From contig CANRAS010000013.1 of the NCBI GenBank assembly GCA_947628655.1, positions 1 to 53,729 of the forward strand: DNA of 53,729 bases, in the 5' to 3' direction. Source of the DNA: an uncultured Clostridia bacterium. Its GTDB lineage: Bacteria > Bacillota > Clostridia > Oscillospirales > Ruminococcaceae. The first letter of the stretch is position 1; each line of letters starts with the position of its first letter. The notes under the pieces were generated by a model. The model worked only from the letters and a program-made list of their open reading frames with translations, was not told the origin of the DNA and did not search any database. This document shows positions 1 to 8,605 of this stretch, piece after piece. A program made the translations under genes and the position numbers.

Positions 1-28
1 CATAATTTGCCCTCCGTAAATAAAAATT

Positions 29-52
29 GGTGCTTATCTTGTGATAAGCACC
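29..52 (-). terminator. Intrinsic terminator after cca
   Basis: A perfect 10-bp inverted repeat (GGTGCTTATC / GATAAGCACC) with a 4-nt loop is followed, reading the minus strand, by AATTTTTATTT. It lies about 30 nt beyond the cca stop codon and is positioned to end that transcript. Confidence 0.85.
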
Positions 53-82
53 TTAATTATAGCAGATTTACGGCGGGTGTAT

Positions 83-1420
83 TTACTTTTGTATACGCTC
101 CTCTAAAATCCCTCTCGCCCGTTCCAGCAGCGCTGCTTTCTCGTTGGGTATCTTTTCATCGACAACTTCGGAAAGCAGCTGCGACAAAATCTCGCCCATA
201 AGCGGGGACGGCGGGACATACGGCTTTAAGTCCTCGCCCGTTATTGCAAGCGCACGCGCCGACAGGCACGGCTGTTCGGCGGCGATTTCCCGCGCGATTT
301 TTATTACCTCTTGTATCTTCGGTATTCGTTCGCGGCAAAAGTCGGCTTTCGCGCTGTCGTCGGCGATATGCGCATTCATTATGTCCTCGAACTCCTCCGC
401 GCCGTGCTTTGCAAGCTGCCGCCGTATATATTTCCGCTCAGTGTCAACGGGAATATCGTGATAGCGAACTATTCTCACGACGCGTTCGCGCAGGGAGTTG
501 TCGCATTTTAAACCGCGCATAATCTCGTCGCAAAGCTCCGCGCTGATTTCCGCGTGACCGTAATAGTGACACTCGCCGTTTTCATCGGTCGTTTTGCACT
601 TCACTTTGCCGAGGTCGTGAAACAGCATTGCAAAGCGCATTTCTTCGGTTGGCGGGGAATTTTCAACGGCGGCGGCGGTATGTTCATAAAGCGTTCGGTC
701 GTGGTATTTTGAGCCTTGCTCAAAGCCGATTTCCTCTCCCAACGGCGGGATAATCTTCGCAAACAGCGACGAATATTCGAGCAAAACGCGCTTTACGTCA
801 CGTCCGCAAAGCAGGCGTTTAAGTTCCGCTAAAATTCTCTCGACGGAAACTTTCCGCAAATCGCCCTCGTGAGCGCGAATTGCCCGCGCAGTCTGCTCCT
901 CAATCTCAAAGCTCAACACCGACGAAAACCTCACCGCGCGAAGTACGCGGAGCGCGTCCTCCGAAAACCGCTTGTCCGCGTCGCCTATTGCGCGGATAAC
1001 GCCGCGTTTTATGTCATTCTCCCCGCCGAACGGGTCTATAAAGCCGCGTTTCGGGGAGTAGGCTATGCCGTTCATCGTAAAATCGCGCCGCGACAAATCA
1101 TCGGTTATGTCGCGCGAAAACACTACGCTGTCGGGGTGTCTGCCGTCCGAATACCCGCCGTCCACACGAAACGTCGTTATCTCCGTAGAAATCCCCTTAT
1201 AAAGCACCGTGACCGTGCCGTGCTTTATGCCCGTTTCGACTACTCGGCAATCGGCGAATACGCGTTTTGTTTCCGCGGGAGTTGCGCTTGTCGTGATGTC
1301 AAAATCGTGTGGGGAAAGACCCATTAGAAAATCGCGCACGCACCCGCCGACAACGAACGCGGAGAACCCTGTTAGTTCCAGGCGTTCTAATATTTCGGTT
1401 ATCTGGAATGGTAAATCCAT
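83..1420 (-). CDS. cca: CCA-adding tRNA nucleotidyltransferase with HD domain
   Basis: Adds or repairs the 3' CCA end of tRNAs. The N-terminus has the class II nucleotidyltransferase head (VVGGCVRDFLMG, then the DFDITT metal-binding acids), followed by the RRDFTMN and RFSEDALRVLRAVRF motifs of the poly(A) polymerase/CCA-adding superfamily. A C-terminal HD phosphohydrolase domain (MLFHDLGK near residue 270) is common in Firmicute members. About 445 residues is a normal length. I start at ATG 1420, eight bases after AAAGGAG; an in-frame GTG at 1426 sits too close to that site. It is single, preceded by a repeat-filled gap and followed by a strong terminator. Confidence 0.93.
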   Translation of the reverse strand: MDLPFQITEILERLELTGFSAFVVGGCVRDFLMGLSPHDFDITTSATPAETKRVFADCRVVETGIKHGTVTVLYKGISTEITTFRVDGGYSDGRHPDSVVFSRDITDDLSRRDFTMNGIAYSPKRGFIDPFGGENDIKRGVIRAIGDADKRFSEDALRVLRAVRFSSVLSFEIEEQTARAIRAHEGDLRKVSVERILAELKRLLCGRDVKRVLLEYSSLFAKIIPPLGEEIGFEQGSKYHDRTLYEHTAAAVENSPPTEEMRFAMLFHDLGKVKCKTTDENGECHYYGHAEISAELCDEIMRGLKCDNSLRERVVRIVRYHDIPVDTERKYIRRQLAKHGAEEFEDIMNAHIADDSAKADFCRERIPKIQEVIKIAREIAAEQPCLSARALAITGEDLKPYVPPSPLMGEILSQLLSEVVDEKIPNEKAALLERARGILEERIQK

Positions 1421-1436
1421 AGGCACTACTCCTTTT

Positions 1437-1560
1437 AGTTGCTAGAGAATAGCCGGATTATCCGCTGCGCGGATAACCCTTTAGTAGTTAGTAATTGGGT
1501 CAAGGCGTTGCTTCTAGAGGTAAGAGGTAAGAGGTAAGATGTAAAACCTGCGGGTCTAAA
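1437..1560. repeat. Intergenic palindromic repeat cluster
   Basis: One end of the window's repeat family (GAGAATAG ... TTAGTAGTTAGTAATT) is interrupted by a palindrome of the GGTTATCCGC/GCGGATAACC type. It is followed by a GGGTCAA module and three tandem AGAGGTA units. The palindrome sitting inside the conserved end module suggests nested insertion. No ORF is supported here. Confidence 0.7.
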
Positions 1561-1592
1561 GGTTATCGCATTTGATACACGGAGTTTAACTC

Positions 1593-1870
1593 TTACACAC
1601 TTTGCTACACACTCTTTACACACTTTTTTACACAGTTTATTTGGCTTAACAAAGCCGTTTACACAGTTTTTTTATATTTTTATATATTCTAAGAACATTT
1701 TTATAAAACACACAAAAACGCAGAAAATGTTTAAAAACAGAAAAAACGTATAAGGAATTTGGATTTTTTAGGGCAAAAGTGTGTAAACGGCGGTCTAATG
1801 CGAAATTCGCCCCGTCAAAGTGTGTAAAAAAAGTGTGTAGTAAACTGTGTAAACTCACAAAGTGTGTAAA
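1593..1870. repeat. Iteron-like array of ten AAAGTGTGTAAA sites around an AT-rich core
   Basis: Five sites in reverse orientation start at 1593, 1605, 1615, 1627 and 1658 (TTTACACACTTT and close variants). Five in forward orientation start at 1776, 1817, 1830, 1842 and 1859 (AAAGTGTGTAAA and variants). Many are 10-13 bp apart, about one helical turn. The roughly 110 bp between the two arms is very AT-rich. The array lies between mreB and cca, downstream of a ParA-family operon. The layout resembles iterons or a centromere-like site, but no binding protein is known, and slippage-generated repeats are the plain alternative. Confidence 0.6.
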
Positions 1871-2045
1871 TTACACCCCGCCGACGGCGGGGCGTATTAA
1901 TTCAAAGACAATCTAATCGTCCGCGAGAGCGGACACCAAATACTGTGCACAGCGTTTTCCGCGAAGCGGATAATGCGTGCACTGTTAACTATAAACTGCA
2001 AGAGCGGGGCGCTCTTACCTCTTACTTCTTACCATTACCTCTATT
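1871..2045. repeat. Intergenic palindromic repeat cluster
   Basis: Contains the palindrome CCCCGCCGACGGCGGGG, the module CAAAGACAATCT, a GTCCGCGAGAGCGGAC hairpin, the CAGCGTTTTCCGCGAAGCGG module (also near 31150 and 40139) and the TCTTACCTCTTACTTCTTAC module. All recur in other intergenic spaces of this window. No gene is seen. Confidence 0.75.
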
Positions 2046-2051
2046 ATCTAA

Positions 2052-3068
2052 TCACTTAAAATTATACAACTGCACCTGTTCAAATCCGTCTAACAGTTCA
2101 TCGGACATCGTAAACGCAATGTCAACGCCCCTGGCTACGCACTCTATCGGGTTCTCCGCTACATAGCACGGCGCGCCTACCCTGTCTGTAATCAGTTCCG
2201 CAAGACCGCCCAACATCGCGCCGCCGCCCGTAAGCAGAATACCGTTGCTGAGTATATCGCCGACAAGTTCGGGCGGGGTGCTTTCAAGAACCAGCTTTAT
2301 CTGCTCGACTATCTCCATTGCGTTGTCGTGGAGAGCGTCGTACATATCATAATCGGTAATCTCCAGACTTTCGGGCAGACCTTTCAGCAAGTGCCGACCG
2401 CGCACGGTCATCTTCTTTGAACCATTCGGGTTAAAGACGTTCGCTATCTCTATCTTAGCTTTCTCTGCGGTTTTTTCGCCTATCAAAATCTTGTATTTCT
2501 GCGTAACCATTCGGATAACGGCGGCGTCAAACTTATTCCCCGCCATTTTCACGGAACGCGACTGTACAATGCCGTTAAACGACGCTATCGCCACATCGGA
2601 AGTGCCGCCGCCTATGTCCACGACCATTGTGCCGTTCGGTTTTGATATATCAACGCCCGCGCCCAAAAGCGCGGCAATCGGTTCTTCTATAAGGAACACC
2701 TTTCGCGCGCCCGCCGACAGCGCCGCCTCAACTACGGCTCTGCGCTCTACGTCCGTTACCGAACTCGGTACACAAAGAATAACGCGCGGTCTTGCCATCA
2801 TACCCTCGTTCACCATACTGATGAACTCCTTTATCATCGCCTGCGTCATATCGTTGTCGGAGATAACTCCGTCTTTAAGCGGGCGCACCGCGACGATGTA
2901 TTCGGGCGTTCTGCCTATCATTTTGTAAGCCTCGCTTCCGACCGCGACTACCGCTTTTTTCTTGCGGTCGTATGCGACAACCGACGGTTCGTTTAAAACT
3001 ATGCCTTTTCCCGCCACCGTTATAATGATGTTTGCCGTTCCTAAATCTATTCCAATATCAACTGCCAT
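2052..3068 (-). CDS. mreB: MreB/Mbl-family actin-like cell-shape protein
   Basis: Bacterial actin that organises lateral cell-wall synthesis under the membrane. The sequence opens with phosphate-1 motif IGIDLGTANI, has the phosphate-2 motif VVDIGGGTSDVA near residue 150 and the adenosine motif GILLTGGGAMLGG near residue 288. About 338 residues is the normal MreB length. It is the last gene of an operon with a ComFB-like gene 14 nt upstream and parA before that, not the usual mreBCD setting; no mreC or mreD follows. It may be the Mbl or MreBH paralogue. Confidence 0.92.
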   Translation of the reverse strand: MAVDIGIDLGTANIIITVAGKGIVLNEPSVVAYDRKKKAVVAVGSEAYKMIGRTPEYIVAVRPLKDGVISDNDMTQAMIKEFISMVNEGMMARPRVILCVPSSVTDVERRAVVEAALSAGARKVFLIEEPIAALLGAGVDISKPNGTMVVDIGGGTSDVAIASFNGIVQSRSVKMAGNKFDAAVIRMVTQKYKILIGEKTAEKAKIEIANVFNPNGSKKMTVRGRHLLKGLPESLEITDYDMYDALHDNAMEIVEQIKLVLESTPPELVGDILSNGILLTGGGAMLGGLAELITDRVGAPCYVAENPIECVARGVDIAFTMSDELLDGFEQVQLYNFK

Positions 3069-3082
3069 AATTCTTCTCCCGA

Positions 3083-3709
3083 TTATTCATTTTCGCTGTT
3101 CTGTTCTGTTTCCTGCTCCTCTTCATCGTGAAAGCACCGTTTTTTATTTCCGATAAGCTCTTTTATCATTTCCGACAGCACTATCCTGCGGACGGGTTCG
3201 ATACGCTCCGTGAGTTCGCGCGAACCTCGGTGCTGTGACGCTTTCTTTATTCGTGCAAAGCGCATAGGTACGCGGGGAATGATGATACGGGAGAACTCCT
3301 CTACGCACTTATCACAACTGCACGCGTTGAAACGGTCGAGTATTTCAGGCGCGGCGTATTCAATCGCAAGCTGTGTTAAATTCACAACGACCGTGCCTTC
3401 CACGTCGTGGAACTCCTCGCCGAGTTCGCGTTTAAGCATACGCGAGAGCGGTTCCCGCCCGCTCAGCTGGCGCGGTATTCGGCTTTTGCCCGCCAAAATC
3501 ACGGGGTTTGCGGAGTTGTTCTGCTCAATTAAACGCATAACCTGCGGGGTCTTGTTTGTGCGCTCAAGTTTAATTTCAGCCGTCTTTTCCTGCTTAGCTT
3601 TGGCTTTAACCGCGGGTTTCGATTTTACCGCAGGTTTTGCCTTGTGAACTGCGGGTTTCTTTTTTCGCTCAGAGGATTTGGCGGCGGATTTGCGTGTTCT
3701 GCTTGTCAT
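3083..3709 (-). CDS. ComFB-like protein with lysine-rich N-terminal tail
   Basis: About 208 residues. Residues 1-45 are a low-complexity basic tail rich in Lys, Ala and Pro (repeated KPAVK), likely disordered and nucleic-acid or membrane binding. Residues about 105-150 resemble the ComFB core: NLTQLAIEYA, then the CSCDKC cysteine cluster, then RIIIPRVPMRF. An acidic C-terminus follows. Some ComFB-family proteins, notably in cyanobacteria, are reported to bind cyclic di-GMP. The gene starts 3 nt after the parA stop and precedes mreB, so all three are probably co-translated. Function is unknown; a ParA partner or adaptor is one inference. Confidence 0.65.
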   Translation of the reverse strand: MTSRTRKSAAKSSERKKKPAVHKAKPAVKSKPAVKAKAKQEKTAEIKLERTNKTPQVMRLIEQNNSANPVILAGKSRIPRQLSGREPLSRMLKRELGEEFHDVEGTVVVNLTQLAIEYAAPEILDRFNACSCDKCVEEFSRIIIPRVPMRFARIKKASQHRGSRELTERIEPVRRIVLSEMIKELIGNKKRCFHDEEEQETEQNSENE

Positions 3710-3712
3710 TAT

Positions 3713-4486
3713 TTATTTCGCCTTCTTTTTGTGCGGTTGGATAAGCTCGTCCACGAACGCCCTGAATTCGGCGGCGGATTTGCTTTTGGGACTGTATGTG
3801 ATAATGCTCTCTCCGTGCGCGGGCGCTTCGGCTATAGCTACCGACGCGCTTATTTTCGTCTTGAAAATCGTCGTGCCGAGTTGCTCGGCTATGACCTGCG
3901 CTATGTCCTCAACGTCCTTTGTAAGCGTGTAATGCGGGTTGTATTTGTTAAGCAAAATCCCGCGCACACAAAGGGATTTATTGTAGTAACGCTTTACCGC
4001 GAAAATAGTCTGCTTTAACTGCGCTATGCCCTGAAGTGACAATATCTCGCAGAGCATAGGTATAACGAGTTCATCGGACGCGGTATACGCGTTAATCGTC
4101 AGCACGGAAAGCGCGGGGGGCGTGTCGAGAATTATATAGTCGTACTTCTTGGAAATCGCAGAAATCTGCTCTCGCAGGACGTATTCGCGCCCAACGCCCG
4201 TCATTTCAAGTTCCAGACCCGACAGCAGGATATTCGACGGCACAACGTCGCACACTTCGCCGTTTATCACCGCGTCGGATATTTCGCAGTTGCCTTTCAT
4301 AACGTCGTATATCGTGAACTTGTCGTCGCTTTCTATGCCCAGGCTGAAACTCATATTCCCCTGCGGGTCAAGGTCTATAGCAAGCACTTTATAACCGCGC
4401 TTTACGAGTTCGCCGCAGACCGAACAGCAAGTAGTGGTCTTTCCAACGCCGCCTTTTTGATTAGTTACAGCAATTACTTTCGCCAA
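3713..4486 (-). CDS. parA: ParA/MinD-family ATPase
   Basis: Deviant Walker A ATPase of the ParA type (NQKGGVGKTTT near the N-terminus, LDPQGN, then YIILDTPP as Walker B). Such proteins partition DNA or position large complexes. I start at TTG 4486, seven bases after GGAGGG; the longer frame to 4564 runs back over a likely promoter. No parB lies beside it. The partners here are a ComFB-like protein and MreB, so it could be an orphan ParA positioning a polar or membrane machine. It might alternatively be a second chromosomal Soj. Confidence 0.88.
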   Translation of the reverse strand: MAKVIAVTNQKGGVGKTTTCCSVCGELVKRGYKVLAIDLDPQGNMSFSLGIESDDKFTIYDVMKGNCEISDAVINGEVCDVVPSNILLSGLELEMTGVGREYVLREQISAISKKYDYIILDTPPALSVLTINAYTASDELVIPMLCEILSLQGIAQLKQTIFAVKRYYNKSLCVRGILLNKYNPHYTLTKDVEDIAQVIAEQLGTTIFKTKISASVAIAEAPAHGESIITYSPKSKSAAEFRAFVDELIQPHKKKAK

Positions 4487-4523
4487 AACAATCCCTCCGC
4501 TATTTTTTTCAATAAAATGCGCT

Positions 4524-4552
4524 GTTATACACGGTGTAAGCCTGTTCGGCAA
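4524..4552 (-). promoter_or_regulatory. Probable promoter of the parA-ComFB-mreB operon
   Basis: On the minus strand TTGCCG is followed by a 17-bp spacer and TATAAC, about 38 bp upstream of the TTG start of parA. Both hexamers are close to the vegetative consensus. Confidence 0.5.
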
Positions 4553-4631
4553 TTGTCCGCACAAAGCGTAATGCCAAAACAGGCTTTAATCTTATGTTAC
4601 GCCGCCGCCCGCAGTCCTTACGCTTAAAGTA

Positions 4632-6659
4632 TCAATAACCTTCGGGGTTTATATACTCGCCCGATTCGCTGTCTTCGGGAACGTAAACGTGATAGTTCGT
4701 CTTGCCGTTCTTCTTTACAAAGTACATCGCCGTATCAGAGAACGACAGCAGTTCGTTGACATCTTCCGTGTGGTCGGGACAGTAGGAGATACCGATAGAC
4801 GCGCGGACGTTTATCAGCATACCCGATTCGGTAGTATGACCCAAATACAGGTCGTCGATTATATCCATAGCTATCTGCTCCGCGTTCGCTATGTCCTCTT
4901 GATTTGTAAAGCAAAGCACAAACTCGTCGCCGCCGAAACGTCCCGCGAAACCGCCGCGGTCGTCTACTTTCTTGCGTATCGTATCGGCAACGTAGCGGAT
5001 AACCTCGTCGCCTATCGCGTGACCGTAACGGTCGTTAATGAACTTGAAGTCATCGACGTCTATAAACATTGTCGCTATCTTATTCGGACCTCTGTGTTCA
5101 AGCTCTTTCGTAAGCATACTGATGAACGTACTTCTGTTGTAAAGCTGTGACAGGAAGTCGAAACTTGCGCGTTCGGAAAGCTGCATTTCCATTTTCTTCT
5201 CGTTATCAATATCGGATACAACGCCGATAACGCGCAGCGGTTCATTCAGACGGTCGGTAATGCAGGTAGCGGAAACCGATACCCAAATCGTCGCGCCCGC
5301 CTTAGTGCGCATTTGGTATTCATAGTTCATCTTGGACTTATTCTTTAAAAGCGTGTTTATATCGCGCTTGTATTTGTCCGCGTCCTCTTCGTTCATAAGA
5401 GAATCCAAAAATCTTCCGTTCGCAAGCGCCGCTCTCGTGGGGTCGATGTCGAATTTCGCAAGCAGGTTATCCGAAACGTACATACTCTCCTTGTGGAAAT
5501 CCCACTCGAAAAGCATATTATCGGACAGGCTCGCGATAGTGCGGTAACGCTGGCTGTTGAGGTCTACCTCGTCGAGGAACTCGTTGAACGTACTCTGGAT
5601 TGTGCCGAGTTCGCTCTTGTCGCCCTTTACGTCAAAGCGCATAGATGATAAGCTGTCCTCGAAGTTTATGTTGTTCATCTTCTTGAGCATACTATGCATA
5701 TTGCCGACAAATCTGTTGACGATAATAAAGCTGGCTGCCGACGCGAGGAGCGCGGAGATGATAACGACTATCCAAACGACGATGTTCGTTCTGGACGCGA
5801 ACGACGAGAAACTTCCCGCGTCCGCAACGCCTACCCATCTCCACGACGGAACGTTCGGAACAGAACCCGCCGCGTATGCGTACTTACCGCTCTTCTTTGT
5901 GTATACGTTAGCAGACGCCGCCTTTTCGTCGGTTATCGTTTCAACCTTAGAGAACAAGTCCTTTGCGTCGGACACGAACGCAGAATCCACCTCTGCGGAT
6001 TTCATAACCTTGCCGTTTCCGTCAAAGTTCAGCGCACTGCCCTCGGAATCCACAAGCACGAGGTTCGCGTTGCCGTCGAGGTATTCGCCCGACAGAGCCT
6101 TGAACAGACTGCTGTTCTCCGCCTCGGGAGAAATTACAAGGCAAACATAGCCCAGCAGACCGCCCGTTTTCTCGTCGGGGTTGGCGTATATTTCGCGCGA
6201 TACGAAGAATGTATCAAAGCCGTATTTCTCCCACGACAGGATACCCGACACTGCGGGCATATTATCCGCGCTGAAATTCTCAAATGTACCCGTGATTTTG
6301 CCCGAAGAGGACGCGACAACCGTTCCGTTGCTGTCGAGTATCAGCGCGTCATAGATGTCGCCGCTGTTGTCAGACACAGCTTTCAGCGCGCTTTCAGCGT
6401 CTTTGCTGCCCGCTTTCGCGCTCGAAATCACGTCCTCCATTTTGGAAAGACCCGCAGCCTTTGCCTGATAGCTCTCGAAAACGGTGTTCACAACGCCCGC
6501 TTTCGACAAGGACACGTCCGTAAGTTCGCCCATTCTTACGTTATCCGAATACTTGATTACGGAGAACGTTCCCACAAATCCGAGAACAAGAACGGGGACT
6601 ATCGCAAAGATTAGCAGCACGGCGATAAGTCCAAACTTCATACTTGATTTTTTCATCAT
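4632..6659 (-). CDS. Membrane diguanylate cyclase with extracytoplasmic sensor, PAS and GGDEF
   Basis: Makes cyclic di-GMP. Order: an N-terminal membrane segment (about 10-30), an extracytoplasmic Cache-like sensor to about 285, a second membrane segment (VVWIVVIISALLAS, about 291-312), a short HAMP-like linker, a PAS/PAC region (about 375-505) and a C-terminal GGDEF domain with intact GRFGGDEF (GGDEF at 576-580). The usual inhibitory RxxD site nine residues upstream is absent, the position reading DRGG, so product feedback is probably lost. Start is ATG 6659 after AGGGGG. The PilZ gene lies 77 bp upstream on the same strand, making a plausible signal producer and receiver pair. Confidence 0.9.
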   Translation of the reverse strand: MMKKSSMKFGLIAVLLIFAIVPVLVLGFVGTFSVIKYSDNVRMGELTDVSLSKAGVVNTVFESYQAKAAGLSKMEDVISSAKAGSKDAESALKAVSDNSGDIYDALILDSNGTVVASSSGKITGTFENFSADNMPAVSGILSWEKYGFDTFFVSREIYANPDEKTGGLLGYVCLVISPEAENSSLFKALSGEYLDGNANLVLVDSEGSALNFDGNGKVMKSAEVDSAFVSDAKDLFSKVETITDEKAASANVYTKKSGKYAYAAGSVPNVPSWRWVGVADAGSFSSFASRTNIVVWIVVIISALLASAASFIIVNRFVGNMHSMLKKMNNINFEDSLSSMRFDVKGDKSELGTIQSTFNEFLDEVDLNSQRYRTIASLSDNMLFEWDFHKESMYVSDNLLAKFDIDPTRAALANGRFLDSLMNEEDADKYKRDINTLLKNKSKMNYEYQMRTKAGATIWVSVSATCITDRLNEPLRVIGVVSDIDNEKKMEMQLSERASFDFLSQLYNRSTFISMLTKELEHRGPNKIATMFIDVDDFKFINDRYGHAIGDEVIRYVADTIRKKVDDRGGFAGRFGGDEFVLCFTNQEDIANAEQIAMDIIDDLYLGHTTESGMLINVRASIGISYCPDHTEDVNELLSFSDTAMYFVKKNGKTNYHVYVPEDSESGEYINPEGY

Positions 6660-6736
6660 TCAACCCCCTAGCTGATATTTAAACCGCAAGAGCATATTTC
6701 CCGCTCTGCGAAAAATATTTACAAAATATGTAAACC

Positions 6737-7444
6737 CTAGATTTTTTCTTCTTTCGCGCCCTCTTTTGCGCGCTGATCCGACTGCTGTTTTAAGATGTAC
6801 CGCCCGATAGCGTCCTCCTGCGCCGCCGTAAGACCGTGGAACTCGCACCCGTAGCCCGCTATCTGTCCGTCCGCGCCGCGCTGAACCCTCAGCACATACG
6901 CCGCCATATTCATCTCGTATTCCTGCGAGAGGTAAATATCAAAGCATATCAAATCGCCGATTATAAATTCATAATCGGGGCAGGAGAAGAAAATCCCGCC
7001 GACGTTTATATCCTTTATCGCAACCTGTATAGGCTCGTCAAATCTTATTGTTTTCTCGTCGCGCACATAAAACAGCGCGCGCCCGTTTTCGTTTATCTTA
7101 ATCTTAAAATACCTGCGCCGCTCCTGCAAAAGCTGTGTATCGTTGTTCCTCAATACCTTTATATTCAACTGTGTGTCGGTAGATACCGAAACAGCGCCCG
7201 TGTATTTAAATCTGTCGGAGTTTTTGGACGTGGTTATCACCGAAACTATCATATTCCGCTCAAGTTCGGGCAAGCCCCTGCCTTTAATCATTATGATAGC
7301 GTCCTCGTCGGACATATCGGACGGGACCGTAAAGCCCTTTTCCGATGTTATCAGCAATTTGCCGCGTTCGTCCAACACCTCGACTTTAATCACCTTGCTC
7401 CCGAAAATCAAACGCATCAAACCCTTATCATTTAATTCCTGCAA
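6737..7444 (-). CDS. YcgR-like PilZ-domain protein with variant ligand motifs
   Basis: About 235 residues: an N-terminal YcgR-type domain and a C-terminal PilZ domain (about 105-225). PilZ proteins bind cyclic di-GMP through RxxxR and DxSxxG. Here the first motif reads RRRYFK, with Lys for the last Arg, and the second reads DINVGG, with Asn for Ser. Affinity may therefore be altered. By analogy it would brake the flagellum, and flagellin genes lie in the window. The start is uncertain: TTG 7444 lacks a clear Shine-Dalgarno site, and ATG 7417 follows a weak AAGGG. Confidence 0.8.
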   Translation of the reverse strand: MQELNDKGLMRLIFGSKVIKVEVLDERGKLLITSEKGFTVPSDMSDEDAIIMIKGRGLPELERNMIVSVITTSKNSDRFKYTGAVSVSTDTQLNIKVLRNNDTQLLQERRRYFKIKINENGRALFYVRDEKTIRFDEPIQVAIKDINVGGIFFSCPDYEFIIGDLICFDIYLSQEYEMNMAAYVLRVQRGADGQIAGYGCEFHGLTAAQEDAIGRYILKQQSDQRAKEGAKEEKI

Positions 7445-7472
7445 CCAACCATTGCATAGTTATCCGAATATT

Positions 7473-7501
7473 ATTATACTATATTCTTTCAAATAAATCA
7501 A
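7473..7501 (-). promoter_or_regulatory. Promoter of the PilZ-GGDEF genes
   Basis: Minus strand: TTGATT, 17-bp spacer, TATAAT. The implied start is near 7466, giving a leader of only about 20-50 nt. The -10 is consensus. Confidence 0.65.
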
Positions 7502-7559
7502 GTACTATTGTAAATTTTCTAAAAAAATGACAGAAATTTTTTGATTTTTTATACATTTT

Positions 7560-7755
7560 GCAACTAGAGGAGGGAGATTTACTGCGCTCGCAGAAGTAAG
7601 AAGTGTTTATTCCCGCTGCGCGGGAATAAACAGAGGTAAGAGGTAAGACAAGGTGTCCGCCTACGGCGGACGGAAAGATTGTCTTTAAATTAAAGCGCAC
7701 CTGCACCGACCAAGGGCGTCAGCGCCTTGACCCGCAGGTCTTACTTCTTACTTTT
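7560..7755. repeat. Intergenic palindromic repeat cluster
   Basis: Fills most of the gap between the PilZ gene and rluA. Contains AAGTAAGAAG and AGAGGTAAGAGGTAAGA modules, a TTCCCGCTGCGCGGGAA palindrome, a TCCGCCTACGGCGGA palindrome, the AGATTGTCTTTAAATTAAA module and a terminal CTTACTTCTTAC. The remainder (7445-7559) holds the PilZ promoter. Confidence 0.75.
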
Positions 7756-7765
7756 TGCGCGGGTG

Positions 7766-8605
7766 TTAATAAAGTAAATTCCGCATATCATCGGGCAATT
7801 CCGCGTTCAAGGCTATCCTCTCCCCGTTTATTTCTAACAGCATTTTCCCGCAATGCAGGGCTTGGCGTTTTATCTCGTCGCGGTTTCCTCCGTAGAGTTC
7901 GTCGCCCGTCAGCGGGTATCCGATACTTGCCATATGAACGCGGATTTGGTGCGTTCTGCCTGTTAAAAGCGTTATTTCAAGCAATGTTTTGCCGTTTTTC
8001 GTGAGGATTGGGGTGTATCTCGTGACGGCGCGCTGTCCGTCCTGCCGTATCTCGCGCTTGATTATACTGCCGTCGGCTCTGCCTATCGGGGCGTTTATCT
8101 CGCCGCCGCGCGTTATTTCGCCGTCAACTATCGCATAATACGTTTTCCCGACATTCTCGGCGAGTACCGCCGCCGCTAGTCTGTTCTTCGCGCACGCGAC
8201 AAGCCCCGACGTGTCCTTGTCGAGCCTATGTATCGGTCGGAATGCGCTGTTCGGGCAAAGCGCGGCGTACAGGTTTCCCAAAGTGTCGTTATAGTGGAGA
8301 ATGGACGGGTGAACGGGAACTCCCGCAGGCTTATTGAATACGATTACATCGGCGTTTTGGAACGCGATTTCCGCCTTTACATCGGGGTTTGGGATAACAG
8401 TCCCGCTGTCCGTCAGCGTAACGGTGACGGTATCTCCCGCATTCAGCGCGTCAACCGTGCGCAGGATTTCGCCGTTTCTCTTTATTCCCCCGCTTGCTTT
8501 AAGCGAGGACAGGAGTTTCCGCGAAAACCCGCGCGCTTTCAGGAACGCGCCCGCTGTTTCGCCGTTTTCGGCGGGCGTTACGTCAAAGCGAAGTTCGCGC
8601 GTCAT
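7766..8605 (-). CDS. RluA-family RNA pseudouridine synthase
   Basis: Isomerises specific uridines in rRNA or tRNA. It has an N-terminal S4-like RNA-binding region (about 1-70) and the RluA catalytic signature RPIHRLDKDTSGLVACAKN with the catalytic Asp, followed by LLTGRTHQIRVHMASIGYPLTGD. About 279 residues is standard. The ATG overlaps the stop of the upstream DHHW gene by four bases (ATGA), indicating translational coupling. It is the last gene of the long alaS operon. Whether it corresponds to RluD or RluC cannot be decided. Confidence 0.9.
   Translation of the reverse strand: MTRELRFDVTPAENGETAGAFLKARGFSRKLLSSLKASGGIKRNGEILRTVDALNAGDTVTVTLTDSGTVIPNPDVKAEIAFQNADVIVFNKPAGVPVHPSILHYNDTLGNLYAALCPNSAFRPIHRLDKDTSGLVACAKNRLAAAVLAENVGKTYYAIVDGEITRGGEINAPIGRADGSIIKREIRQDGQRAVTRYTPILTKNGKTLLEITLLTGRTHQIRVHMASIGYPLTGDELYGGNRDEIKRQALHCGKMLLEINGERIALNAELPDDMRNLLY

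Noticed and set aside
1646-1858. Minus-strand 70-codon frame across the AAAGTGTGTAAA array
   Set aside because: Composition is set by the repeats and AT-rich core; no ribosome binding site.
2052-3068. DnaK/FtsA instead of MreB
   Set aside because: Length of 338 residues and the exact IDLGTANI and GGGTSDVA motifs fit MreB, with no substrate-binding or 1C domain.
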